From Acidihalobacter prosperus (GTDB lineage: Bacteria; Pseudomonadota; Gammaproteobacteria; DSM-5130; Acidihalobacteraceae): a stretch of DNA of 64,000 nt. This document shows, in pieces, positions 20,540 through 29,292 of this stretch. The position numbers were made by a program, and so were the translations under genes. Below the pieces are notes generated by a model that saw only the letters and a list, made by a program, of their open reading frames with translations, did no database searches and was not told the origin of the DNA. The stretch is from NCBI RefSeq assembly GCF_000754095.2, contig NZ_JQSG02000001.1, forward strand, positions 357,140 through 421,139, written 5' to 3'. The first letter of the stretch is position 1. Every line of letters begins with the position of its first letter.

Positions 20540-21774
20540 CCATGCAAGGTATTGTTCGGCAGGCGGCAATCGTCGGTCTCGCGATGTTCGCAACCCTGGG
20601 GCTTGGCGGCTGCAGTCTCTTCGAAAAACCGGTCAATACCCGCCCGCCGGAACCGCTGAAACCAATCAAGTCTAGCCTGCCAGTCAAGCAGGTTTGGGAG
20701 ACCTCAATCGGCAACGGCAATCACGGTTATCTGCTGCGCCTGCGTCCGTGGCTGCACGAGGGCGTGCTGTATGCCGCCGATCAGGCCGGGCGTCTGTCCG
20801 CGTTCAAGGCGGACAACGGCAACCAACTTTGGAGTGTCAAGGTCGGCCTGCGTCTCACGGCCGGCGTCAGCGGCGGCGAGGACATGCTGTTTGTGGGCGG
20901 CCAAAACGGCAAGCTGATCGCGGTGTCGATCAAGACCCACGGTGTGCTCTGGCAGACCCAGCTGGGTAGCGAGGTAATGGCGATATCGAAACCGGCGCAG
21001 GGCGAGGTGGTGGTCCACACGAATGCCGGCAAACTGGTTGCGCTGGATGTCAGCACCGGCAACGTGATCTGGAATCAGGGCATCGAATCGCCGAACCTCA
21101 TCGTGCGCGGCAAGACCACACCGGTGATCAGCGGCAATACCGTGGTCACCGGGTTCTCGACGGGCCAGATCGCCGCCTTTAGTCTGAGTGACGGCACCCC
21201 ACTGTGGCAGTTGCGCGTCGCCGAGCCGCGCGGTGCTTCCGAATTGCAGCGGATGGTGGACGTCAGCGGCCGCATCGACGTGATTGATGGCGTGGTGTTT
21301 GCGGCGAGCTATCACGGACGTGTCGTGGCCGCCACGCTTGGCAAGGGTCAGCTGTTGTGGTCGCATCCGATGTCTTCCTATGTCGGTTTGACGGTCGGCG
21401 ACAAGGCGGTCTACGTGACCGATTCGCACAGCGCCGTCTGGGCGCTGGATCTGGCGACCGGCGCTTCGCTGTGGAAGCAGTCCGCCCTGCGTTTCCGCGA
21501 AGCGACCGTGCCGGTCATCGTGGGCGGATATCTGGTCGTCGGCGACTATCAGGGCTATCTGCATTTCCTGTCCATCAAGGACGGCGCATTCGTTGCGCGG
21601 AAGCATCTGACCGACGCCGCGATCGATGCGCCGCCCGTGGTCCGCGGAGATAACCTCTATGTCCAGGCTGCGGACGGCACGCTGGCGATGTATCGTATCG
21701 GCAAACCGTCGACCAAGGCGGATCAGGCCGGACATTCCGGCTCCCAGGGCCATTCGGCCATTTCACCGTTCTGA
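20536..21774 (+). CDS. bamB: Outer membrane protein assembly factor BamB
   Basis: BamB is a lipoprotein of the BAM complex that inserts beta-barrels. The 412-residue protein has a lipoprotein signal with lipobox GLGGC (cysteine at about 26) and an eight-bladed PQQ/beta-propeller with repeated blade motifs such as GNQLWSVKVG, GVLWQTQLG, GNVIWNQG and TPLWQLRV. An alternative ATG six bases downstream exists. Gene order hisS-yfgM-bamB-der is the usual gammaproteobacterial one. Confidence 0.94.
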   Translation: MTMQGIVRQAAIVGLAMFATLGLGGCSLFEKPVNTRPPEPLKPIKSSLPVKQVWETSIGNGNHGYLLRLRPWLHEGVLYAADQAGRLSAFKADNGNQLWSVKVGLRLTAGVSGGEDMLFVGGQNGKLIAVSIKTHGVLWQTQLGSEVMAISKPAQGEVVVHTNAGKLVALDVSTGNVIWNQGIESPNLIVRGKTTPVISGNTVVTGFSTGQIAAFSLSDGTPLWQLRVAEPRGASELQRMVDVSGRIDVIDGVVFAASYHGRVVAATLGKGQLLWSHPMSSYVGLTVGDKAVYVTDSHSAVWALDLATGASLWKQSALRFREATVPVIVGGYLVVGDYQGYLHFLSIKDGAFVARKHLTDAAIDAPPVVRGDNLYVQAADGTLAMYRIGKPSTKADQAGHSGSQGHSAISPF

Positions 21775-21794
21775 GTCCAAGGCAATCCATAGCC

Positions 21795-23252
21795 ATGCAA
21801 GCCACTCTCGCCCTGGTCGGGCGGCCCAACGTGGGCAAATCGACCCTGTTCAACCGCCTGACCCGCAGCCGCGACGCATTGGTCGCGAATCTGCCCGGCT
21901 TGACGCGCGACCGTAAATACGGACTCGGCCGCCTCGGTGGCCGGGACTACCTCGTGGTCGATACCGGTGGTCTCGGCGAAGAAACGGATGCCATCGATGC
22001 GCTGATGGGCGAGCAGACCCGCGCGGCGATGCGCGAGGCGACTCATCTGCTGCTGCTGATCGATGGTCGAACCGGTGTGACCGCCGGTGACGAAGCGCTG
22101 GCCGCGGAATTGCGGGTTATGGGCAAGCCGGTGTATCTGGTCGTGAACAAGGTCGATACCACGACGCCTGATGCTGCCCTGGCCGAGGCTTATCGTCTTG
22201 GTTTGGGCGAACCGCTTTTGATTTCGGCCACCCGCGGCAGCGGCCTGGAGCGTCTGATCGAACGCGTGATACCGGGCCCGGCAAGCGAAGCTTGGACGGA
22301 TGCCGAAACGGACGATCCATCGGTGGCGGATGCGTCGGCTGCAAGCAGGGGCAATATGCCGCGGCCGCGCAGCAAGGAGGGCACGCGCATCGCGTTTGTG
22401 GGGCGTCCCAATGTCGGTAAATCGACCTTGGTCAATCGTCTGATCGGCGAGAATCGGGTGGTGGTATTCGACCGTCCCGGCACCACACGGGACACCATCG
22501 ACGTACCCTTCGAACGCGACGGCAGACGCTATGTGCTGGTGGATACCGCCGGTATCCGCCGCCGCGCGCGCGTCAATGAGATGGTGGAGAAATTCTCCAT
22601 CGTCAAGGCGCTGGAGGCGATCAATGCGGCGGATGTCGTGGTCCTGGTGCTTGACGCCCGCGCCGGCGTGACCGAGCAGGATGCCCATCTGATCGGACTC
22701 GCCCTCGACGCGGGTGCGCCGCTGGTGGTGGCGGTGAACAAATGGGATGGCCTGACCGCCGACGAACGGGCCGACGTGCGCCGAGGTTTGGACCTGCGCC
22801 TGACCTTCCTCGATTTCGCCGAACGCCATTTCATCTCCGCTTTGCACGGTACCGGTGTGGGGCATCTGCTGGCTGCGGCGCATCGGGCCGACGACAGCGC
22901 GCATCGCGAGGTATCCACGGCGGCACTCAACCGCCTACTGGAAGGCTTGGTCGCAGCGCACCAGCCGCCGTTGTCGCGAGGCAGACGAATAAAGCTTCGC
23001 TATGCCCATTTGGGAGGGCACCGGCCTTTCACGATCGTGATCCACGGCAATCAAACCGAGCGTCTGCCCGGCGAATACAAACGCTATCTGGCCAATGGCT
23101 ATCGCAAGGCGCTCAAACTGGTGGGCACGCCGGTGGCGCTCGAATTCAAGACCGGCGACAACCCGTTTGCCGGACGGCGCAATACCCTGACGCCTCATCA
23201 GGCGCACAAGAAAAAACGCCTGCTACGGCACGTCAAGCGCAACAGCAGGTGA
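21795..23252 (+). CDS. der: GTPase Der (EngA)
   Basis: Der is an essential GTPase for 50S ribosome assembly. The 485-residue protein has two tandem G domains, each with a P-loop GRPNVGKST (about 10-18 and 201-209), DTGG/DTAG G3 boxes and NKVD/NKWD G4 boxes, plus a KH-like C-terminal domain (RYAHLGGHRPFTIVIHGN) and a basic tail KKKRLLRHVKR. Confidence 0.97.
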   Translation: MQATLALVGRPNVGKSTLFNRLTRSRDALVANLPGLTRDRKYGLGRLGGRDYLVVDTGGLGEETDAIDALMGEQTRAAMREATHLLLLIDGRTGVTAGDEALAAELRVMGKPVYLVVNKVDTTTPDAALAEAYRLGLGEPLLISATRGSGLERLIERVIPGPASEAWTDAETDDPSVADASAASRGNMPRPRSKEGTRIAFVGRPNVGKSTLVNRLIGENRVVVFDRPGTTRDTIDVPFERDGRRYVLVDTAGIRRRARVNEMVEKFSIVKALEAINAADVVVLVLDARAGVTEQDAHLIGLALDAGAPLVVAVNKWDGLTADERADVRRGLDLRLTFLDFAERHFISALHGTGVGHLLAAAHRADDSAHREVSTAALNRLLEGLVAAHQPPLSRGRRIKLRYAHLGGHRPFTIVIHGNQTERLPGEYKRYLANGYRKALKLVGTPVALEFKTGDNPFAGRRNTLTPHQAHKKKRLLRHVKRNSR

Positions 23253-23257
23253 GCGCC

Positions 23258-24424
23258 GTGCATCTGCGCACCGCCCGTCGTATCGACGATATCGCTTCGT
23301 TCCGGGTGATGGATCTGTTGGCCCGCGCGCGTCAGTTGGAAGCCGAGGGGCGGCGCATCGTGCATCTGGAGATCGGCGAGCCGGACTTCGATACGCCGAC
23401 GGCCATCGTCGAAGCGGGTCGTGCTGCGCTACAGGCAGGCGCCACGCGTTACACCCCTGCACTTGGCTTGCCGGCGTTGCGGGAAGCAATCGCCGGTTTT
23501 TATGCCACGCATTACGGCGTGACGATCTCACCTGAAAGGGTGATCGTCACGCCCGGCGCTTCGGGTGCACTCCAGCTCGTGTTGGGCGTATTGGTCGATC
23601 CGGATACCGAAGTCCTGATGACCGATCCCGGCTACCCCTGCAACCGGCATTTCGTCCGCCTGTTCGAGGGCCGTGCACGCCAGGTGATGGTGCGCCGGGA
23701 TACACGCTACCAGCTGACGCCGGAGCTGTTGCGCGCGCACTGGAGCAAACGTACGGTTGCCGCGTTGGTCGCTTCGCCGGCCAATCCCACCGGTACCTTG
23801 ATCGCAAAGGGCATGCTGGCGGAAATGGCTGCCTATGCGGCGGAGCGGGAAGGGGCCCTGATCGTCGACGAAATCTACCAGGGACTCGTCTATGACCAAC
23901 CCGATGCCACGGCACTGGAGATCAGCGACCAGGTGTTCGTGGTCAACAGTTTTTCTAAATATTTCGGCATGACCGGATGGCGCCTGGGTTGGATCGTGGC
24001 GCCCGAGGCCTACGTCCGCCCGATAGAGAAATTGGCGCAGAATCTTTTTCTATGTGCACCGACGCCCTCGCAACACGCCGCTCTCGCGGCCTTCGAACCG
24101 GAAGTGCTGTCGATTCTGGAAGGTCGGCGTGCCGAATTCCGAACCCGCAGGGATTTTCTGCTGCCCGAACTGCGCGCCCTCGGGTTCAATATTCCGGTGA
24201 CGCCGGACGGCGCATTTTATCTTTATGCCAATTGCGAGCGCTTCGGCGTTGACGCAGAGACCCTGTCGGCCCGGTTGCTGGAAGAAGCCGGCGTTGCCGT
24301 GACGCCGGGAACGGATTTCGGCGAGAATGGTGCCGATCAGCATATCCGCTTCGCCTATACCACCGGGATGGACGATCTGAAGGAAGCCGTTGCCCGTTTG
24401 CGGGATTTCTTCAAGCGCGCCTGA
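23258..24424 (+). CDS. Pyridoxal-phosphate aminotransferase, class I/II
   Basis: A fold-type I aminotransferase of the aspartate/alanine group; the substrate cannot be told from sequence. About 388 residues, with LEIGEPDFDTP (N-terminal substrate loop), SPANPTGTL, IVDEIYQGLVY, the PLP-lysine segment NSFSKYFGMTGWRLGW and the arginine block HIRFAYT. GTG 23258 has GGTGA upstream; GTG 23249, overlapping the der stop codon, is the alternative. It is convergent with the MFS gene, with only 8 bases between. Confidence 0.85.
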   Translation: MHLRTARRIDDIASFRVMDLLARARQLEAEGRRIVHLEIGEPDFDTPTAIVEAGRAALQAGATRYTPALGLPALREAIAGFYATHYGVTISPERVIVTPGASGALQLVLGVLVDPDTEVLMTDPGYPCNRHFVRLFEGRARQVMVRRDTRYQLTPELLRAHWSKRTVAALVASPANPTGTLIAKGMLAEMAAYAAEREGALIVDEIYQGLVYDQPDATALEISDQVFVVNSFSKYFGMTGWRLGWIVAPEAYVRPIEKLAQNLFLCAPTPSQHAALAAFEPEVLSILEGRRAEFRTRRDFLLPELRALGFNIPVTPDGAFYLYANCERFGVDAETLSARLLEEAGVAVTPGTDFGENGADQHIRFAYTTGMDDLKEAVARLRDFFKRA

Positions 24425-24432
24425 GCGCAGAC

Positions 24433-26046
24433 TCAGGGCTGGCGGTCGCCGCTTTGAAGGGCGGGACGTCGAGCAACAGCGGATTCCATCTCCTGTTCCT
24501 GAATGAAGCTGCGCGGACCCAGAGGGGAGGCTGCGGCGACGGGTGGCTTGAGCGCGAAATAAGCCAGCCCTGCGGCGAGCAGACACACCCAGGCGGATAC
24601 GCGGAGCAAATTGTCCAGTGCCTGGGTCTGCGCTTCTGCATCCAGCAGGTGCTGAACGAATATCAGCCAGTGGGCGGTGATGGCCTCGTGTGCAGGCAGC
24701 GTATCCGCACGCAGCGCCGTGGCGGCGACCGCGCTTTGACGTATCCAATAGACGCTGAGCAGCGTGACACCGACGTTGGCGCTGAAGACTCGGATGAAAT
24801 TGCTGGTCGTCGCCGCCGAGGGGATGTCCTGCGCCGCGATTCCGGAGAGCACGATCAGGGTCAGCGGCACGAACAGCATGCCGACACCCATGCCTTCGAT
24901 CAGCATCGGCAGGAACAGGGCCTGCAAGCCGCTGGCCTGATTGACGTCGGCAATCCCGTAGGCGCCGGCGAATACCAGGAAACAGGCGGTGGCGAGGCGA
25001 CGCAGCCCGACCAAGCCGCGCAGCCTGTCCATCACGGAGGCGAGCGGGATGGCGCCCAGTGCGATCGGCAGCAGCAGTACGCTGCCCCAATAGCCATTAT
25101 AACCGAGGTCGCTCTCCGCCCAGAGTGGCAGCAGTGCAGCCCAGGCCATGAACAGCGACCAGCCGATGCACAGCAACAGCAGCCCGAGCGTGTAATTGCG
25201 CCGACGGAAGAACTGGAAGTCGAGCAACGGATGGGGGCAGCGGCGCTCCCACCATGCAAAGGCGAGCAGCAGGGCGCAGGCCAACAGGCTCAATTCGTCG
25301 ATAAGGCGTGCGTGCCACCAGCCGTCGTCCTGTCCCTGGTCCATGATCATCTGCAGGCCCAACAGACCCCCATACAGCAGCCCGAAACCGATGCGGTCGA
25401 ATGGCGGCGTGGTGGCGTCGGGACGGGCATGGTCGATGCCTCGGCGCCCGAACCATCCTGCGATCAGCAGTAGCGGCGCACAGATCCAGAATATGCCGCG
25501 CCAACCAGCCGTGGTTGCCAGATAACCGCCGATCGCTGGTCCGACGAAGAAAGGGATCAGCATGGCGTTGCTCCAGACGATGGTGACGAGTCCATGCCGT
25601 GAGGGAGGCGTGCGTTGCAGGAACAGATGCTGGCTCAGCGGCACCAGCAGGCCGGCGCCGAATCCCTGCATCGCGCGCGCGACCAGCATCAGCCAGAGAT
25701 TGCCCGTGTCGGCGGCCAATAGCGTGCCCGCGAGCGTGAACAGCACCGAAAATTCGAACAGACGCCGGGGGCCCCAGCGGCGCATGCTCCAGGGCATCAC
25801 GGTGATGCCAAGTGACCAATGCACGATAAAGTAGGTCAGCGTCCAGAGCGCATGATCGCTGCTGGTAGCCAGGCCTCCGCCGATATAGGGCAGTATGCCG
25901 AGTACGGATGCGCCTTCGAATGAACCAATCGCGAGCGCGAGTCCGACGCCTGTGAACAGAGATAACATGATGATTCTATGAGTATTTTTTGATGGAGGAC
26001 GCGCACGATTTACGGATGGCGCATGGAGATGGATGGCCGTCGACAT
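24433..26046 (-). CDS. MFS transporter, DHA2 (EmrB-like) family
   Basis: A proton-driven efflux pump of the 14-helix drug:H+ antiporter group by pattern. The 537-residue protein has a polar N-terminus of about 27 residues, membrane helices through most of its length, and the family motif-C-like FFVGPAIGGYLATTAGWRGIFW (about 167-188). Divergent from a LysR-type regulator gene 75 bases away, which probably controls it. The substrate is unknown. MLSLFTGVG at residue 27 is an alternative start. Confidence 0.82.
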   Translation of the reverse strand: MSTAIHLHAPSVNRARPPSKNTHRIIMLSLFTGVGLALAIGSFEGASVLGILPYIGGGLATSSDHALWTLTYFIVHWSLGITVMPWSMRRWGPRRLFEFSVLFTLAGTLLAADTGNLWLMLVARAMQGFGAGLLVPLSQHLFLQRTPPSRHGLVTIVWSNAMLIPFFVGPAIGGYLATTAGWRGIFWICAPLLLIAGWFGRRGIDHARPDATTPPFDRIGFGLLYGGLLGLQMIMDQGQDDGWWHARLIDELSLLACALLLAFAWWERRCPHPLLDFQFFRRRNYTLGLLLLCIGWSLFMAWAALLPLWAESDLGYNGYWGSVLLLPIALGAIPLASVMDRLRGLVGLRRLATACFLVFAGAYGIADVNQASGLQALFLPMLIEGMGVGMLFVPLTLIVLSGIAAQDIPSAATTSNFIRVFSANVGVTLLSVYWIRQSAVAATALRADTLPAHEAITAHWLIFVQHLLDAEAQTQALDNLLRVSAWVCLLAAGLAYFALKPPVAAASPLGPRSFIQEQEMESAVARRPALQSGDRQP

Positions 26047-26121
26047 CGCGCCGAATTAGACTAAGCGGCGCATATTCATCGGGCAAATCCGTTTTTTGGA
26101 CATGATTCATCGATAATTTGG
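26047..26121. promoter_or_regulatory. Divergent MFS/LysR control region
   Basis: A 75-base region separating the two divergent starts, more AT-rich than its surroundings. It contains an inverted repeat TCATC-N9-GATGA (about 26107-26125) with a TTCATCG copy upstream, compatible with the interrupted dyads LysR-type proteins bind. No assay-grade motif is visible. Confidence 0.4.
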
Positions 26122-27021
26122 ATGAGTATCCACGCAGAGCATTTGCTCACCTTTCTCCATGTCGCCGAGCAGGGCGGTGTGGCGGCCGGCGCACGCCTCC
26201 TGCACCGCAGTCAGCCGGCGGTTTCCGAAAGGTTGAGGCAGTTGACCGAGGCGGTCGGCGAACCGCTGTATCAGCGGGTGGGGCGCGGCATCCGCCTCAC
26301 TCCCGCGGGCGAGGCCTTGCTGGTGGAGGCGCGAGGCCTGCGTGCCGCGCTCGATCATGTGGAGGAATGGATCCGTCGCCGCCGGACGCTGCAGGATGGA
26401 TGTCTGCGCATCGTTTCGAGCAACAACGTCGCGAGTTACTTCCTGCATGAACGCTTGGCGGCTTTCCGCCGTTGCTGCCCAGACATCAGACTGGTGCTCA
26501 AAACGGGAGCCTTGGACTGGGCGATCCAGGCGGCGGGCACCTGGGATCTGCTGTTTCTGGATGGCGTATTCGCCGATCCGCAGTCGTGGCTGCCGGGTTT
26601 CTGTACTCTGGAACCGTGGATGGAAGACGAAATCGTCGCCCTGTTGCCAGACGACCACCCGTTGGCCGGTCGTGGCGATGAAGGAGTGGGCTGGGACGAA
26701 TTGGTGGCGTATCCGATCGTGTGGCGGGAACCGGAGTCCGGCGTAAGACGCGCGGTTGAGCATGCCCTGGCCGCGGTCGGCCTGAGCGTGCAGTTCAGTG
26801 TCGAGGTGACCGGTGTGGAGGCGGTGCGGGAGGCCGTGTCGGCCGGTCTTGGCGTTGGATTCGCGTCGGCAACCGCCTTGCGCCGCGCACAGTGGCCGCT
26901 GCAGCCGTTAAGATTGAATCCGCCGCAGGGCTTGTACTGGACGCTCTATCTGGCAGCACCGAAGCCGGATTATCGTTCGGCCGCGCTGAATGCCTTTCTC
27001 GACATGCTGCAGACGGATTGA
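26122..27021 (+). CDS. LysR-type transcriptional regulator
   Basis: The 299-residue protein has the N-terminal winged helix-turn-helix (about 1-60, HLLTFLHVAEQGGVAAGARLLHRSQPAVSERLRQL) and a C-terminal periplasmic-binding-protein-like effector domain (about 88-295). Divergent orientation to the MFS exporter suggests it regulates that gene in response to the pump's substrate. The ligand is not predictable. Ends at a hairpin shared with the convergent HPPD-like gene. Confidence 0.88.
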   Translation: MSIHAEHLLTFLHVAEQGGVAAGARLLHRSQPAVSERLRQLTEAVGEPLYQRVGRGIRLTPAGEALLVEARGLRAALDHVEEWIRRRRTLQDGCLRIVSSNNVASYFLHERLAAFRRCCPDIRLVLKTGALDWAIQAAGTWDLLFLDGVFADPQSWLPGFCTLEPWMEDEIVALLPDDHPLAGRGDEGVGWDELVAYPIVWREPESGVRRAVEHALAAVGLSVQFSVEVTGVEAVREAVSAGLGVGFASATALRRAQWPLQPLRLNPPQGLYWTLYLAAPKPDYRSAALNAFLDMLQTD

Positions 27022-27023
27022 GT

Positions 27024-27054
27024 GGGTGCGGCCGCGAAGCGATCGGCCGCACCC
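27024..27054. terminator. Bidirectional hairpin terminator
   Basis: A perfect 11-bp stem (GGGTGCGGCCG at 27024-27034, its complement at 27044-27054) with a 9-base loop lies three bases after the LysR gene stop and before the end of the convergent gene. GC-rich, no strong T-tract. Confidence 0.65.
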
Positions 27055-27098
27055 GAGTCCATCCATTTGTCGTCCGGCGGTGTCGCCGGCAGACGCGA

Positions 27099-28334
27099 TC
27101 AACTGCGGGCCGTGGCTTCCAGCTCCTTGAGCGACTCGTCGACACCCGCTGCACGGGTGAGCTCGGCGACGTTGTGCTTGGCGAAGAAACCATCGAAATC
27201 GCCGAAGCGCTGGACGTACTCGACGATCAGGGAGGAGTGCTCCGAGGCGCTGGAGAATATCTGCTTGAGACCTTCTTCCTTGGAGCCGATCACGTCGAGC
27301 AGGAAGTCTTTGCCCTGTTCGGCGATGCTGCGCACCACGTATTCGATGTTCTCGAGGCCGTCGGTCTCACCATCGCGCACGGCGACCGCGATGTGATGCA
27401 GACGCGGCCCGTAGTTGCGCACGAAGGTTTCCGTCGGCGAGGGCAGCTTCTCCAGGTGATTGACGAAATACGGCGTGTTGTTGGCGGTGAACACCTTGGC
27501 AGGGCTGCGGAACTCGCTCGAGTGGTGGACGCTCTTGGTGACGTTGGTCGAGGAATTCTGGTCCTTGATGTCGTAGGAGCCCCAGTAGTAGTAGCTCGAC
27601 GACGACAGGTATTCGAGGATCGCCACTTCCCGGTTCTGGCTGTAGACGCGCGTGGCCAGATGGTCGATGGGCAACAGCAGGGTGTGCACGCCGAGCTTGT
27701 ACTGCAATTCCTTGGCGGCTTCGTAGGCCTCCTGGGCACGCGAGTCGATACGGCTGACGCCGAGCGCGTAGACGCGTGGATCGTTGGGTTCGCGCTCGAG
27801 GTAGGCAACGATGTTGTGCGTATACGGGGACGGCTTGCTGACCGCGAGGTTGCCGGGAAATTCCAGTTTGCGTACGTCGTCGGCACCGAAGAAACGGAAT
27901 TCGCGCTCGCGCTGCAGGCTGACCACTTCGTGCAGATTGCTGACGCGGATGATCTCGCCGATATAGCGGCTGTAGGGCTTGTGCGCGCCGACCGGGTAGA
28001 CCTCGTTGAGGCTGCGGAAGATGCCGCGGGTGCCGGCGTCCTTGACCTCGCGGATAAGTAAGTCGGGGCTGTCAAGGTCGATGCGCAGTATATGCGTGAG
28101 ATGCTGCTCGCTTTCCAGCGTGACCAGGTAGTGGTAGGGCGTCATTAGCGCCAGTTCGGCGATGTAGGCGATCGAGTGGCCCGGCTCCACGGTGATCATC
28201 ATGGCGTCGATCTCGTGGATCATGTCGGTCAGGCCGACCCGGTCGCGCTCTTCGAGCAGACGTGTGAGGTAGGTTTCGAAGAAGTCGGAATTGCGCTTGT
28301 CACCGTGACGCGCAAAATCCAGTGAAACGGTCAT
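27099..28334 (-). CDS. Distant HPPD-like VOC-fold (putative iron dioxygenase) protein
   Basis: The 411-residue protein is not a recognisable standard enzyme, but its C-terminal half follows 4-hydroxyphenylpyruvate dioxygenase. H225 lies in PIDHLATRVY, H313/H314 in RLHHIAVAV, LKQIFS is present, and E372 is in IVEYVQRFGDFDGFF. These match the order of the two-His one-Glu iron ligands of HPPD. The N-terminal half looks like the degenerate first VOC domain but shows little similarity I can name. Function and substrate are unknown. Convergent with the LysR gene. Confidence 0.6.
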   Translation of the reverse strand: MTVSLDFARHGDKRNSDFFETYLTRLLEERDRVGLTDMIHEIDAMMITVEPGHSIAYIAELALMTPYHYLVTLESEQHLTHILRIDLDSPDLLIREVKDAGTRGIFRSLNEVYPVGAHKPYSRYIGEIIRVSNLHEVVSLQREREFRFFGADDVRKLEFPGNLAVSKPSPYTHNIVAYLEREPNDPRVYALGVSRIDSRAQEAYEAAKELQYKLGVHTLLLPIDHLATRVYSQNREVAILEYLSSSSYYYWGSYDIKDQNSSTNVTKSVHHSSEFRSPAKVFTANNTPYFVNHLEKLPSPTETFVRNYGPRLHHIAVAVRDGETDGLENIEYVVRSIAEQGKDFLLDVIGSKEEGLKQIFSSASEHSSLIVEYVQRFGDFDGFFAKHNVAELTRAAGVDESLKELEATARS

Positions 28335-28467
28335 TTCGGAGTCCTTGTAAGCTTTGGTCTGGGCGTCCCGCCGTCGATGCGGCGATTGGTTTCAAGTATC
28401 GCGCAGCGGTGGAGGCGGGACCACCCCCGGACAGCGATCCAGGCCCTCTTCGGAGGGTTGAATCCGA

Positions 28468-29199
28468 TCAACGGTGTTCGGAGGCGAGTTTTTCGGTCCA
28501 GAGCGCCGTGGCGGCGGCAGTGCCAACCGGCAGAGCGAGCAGGTTGAGCAGGGGGATCCAGGTCAGCAGCAACAGTCCAGTACCCAGACCCAGCGCGAGT
28601 GCCCGCCGTCCGCGGCAGGTTTCGTGAACGGCGCGGAAGCTCATGTCGTGATTGCCCATGGGGGTGGAAAGATAGCCCAAGGCCAGCATCCAGGCGGAAA
28701 AGGCGATCAGCACGGAGGTAGCCAGTACATTGACCACCGGCACCAGAAACAGCAGCAATAGCGGCAACAGACGCACCAACTGGTAAGCCAGGGCGGAAAG
28801 CTGCGTCATCACGCCGATGGCGGTGCTGCGCAGCGTCTGCTTCAGACCGGCGCCGGCGCTGGGCGGTTGTCCGCCCATCTGCAGCTCGATCTGCTCGGCC
28901 AGCAGTGCGCTGAACGGCGAAGCAATCAGATTGGCGACCAGGCCGAAGGTATAGAACACGCCCAGCGACAGCGCCAGGAAGAGCAGCGGCAAGATCAGCC
29001 ATGACAGCCAGGCCAGGCTGCTGGGCAACAGACCGTCCAGCCAGCCGCCAAGGCGTTCCAACAGGAGTACGAAGGCGCTGATGAACAGCACGACATTGAT
29101 CAGAACCGGTAGGATGACGTAGCGCCGGAGTCGGGGGCGGAGAATGAGCGCCAGGCCACGGGGGATATACGAAAACCCGGTGATGAAATCGCCGATCAA
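28468..29199 (-). CDS. cysZ: Sulfate transporter CysZ-like (EI24) membrane protein
   Basis: CysZ moves sulfate into the cell for cysteine synthesis. The 243-residue protein opens GDFITGFSYIPRGLALILRPRLRRYVILP, the typical CysZ start, with hydrophobic segments at about 25-50, 66-95 and 140-180, and a C-terminal helix with GNHDMSFRAVHETCRGRRALAL. Start at ATG 29199 with an AGAGAAACGTC leader. A 133-base gap separates it from the HPPD-like gene. It is divergent from the CaCA antiporter. Confidence 0.8.
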   Translation of the reverse strand: MIGDFITGFSYIPRGLALILRPRLRRYVILPVLINVVLFISAFVLLLERLGGWLDGLLPSSLAWLSWLILPLLFLALSLGVFYTFGLVANLIASPFSALLAEQIELQMGGQPPSAGAGLKQTLRSTAIGVMTQLSALAYQLVRLLPLLLLFLVPVVNVLATSVLIAFSAWMLALGYLSTPMGNHDMSFRAVHETCRGRRALALGLGTGLLLLTWIPLLNLLALPVGTAAATALWTEKLASEHR

Positions 29200-29292
29200 T
29201 GACGTTTCTCTTTAGATGAAGTGGGAGGCTATTGTGCCGTTTCGGGAGACGACGGACCAGCATGCCGGCCGCAGCACGGACGCCGGACGCGC

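Noticed and set aside
24454-25473. A 339-residue plus-strand frame opposite the MFS gene
   Set aside because: Gln/Gly/Glu-rich antisense shadow. The minus strand encodes clear membrane helices and an MFS signature.
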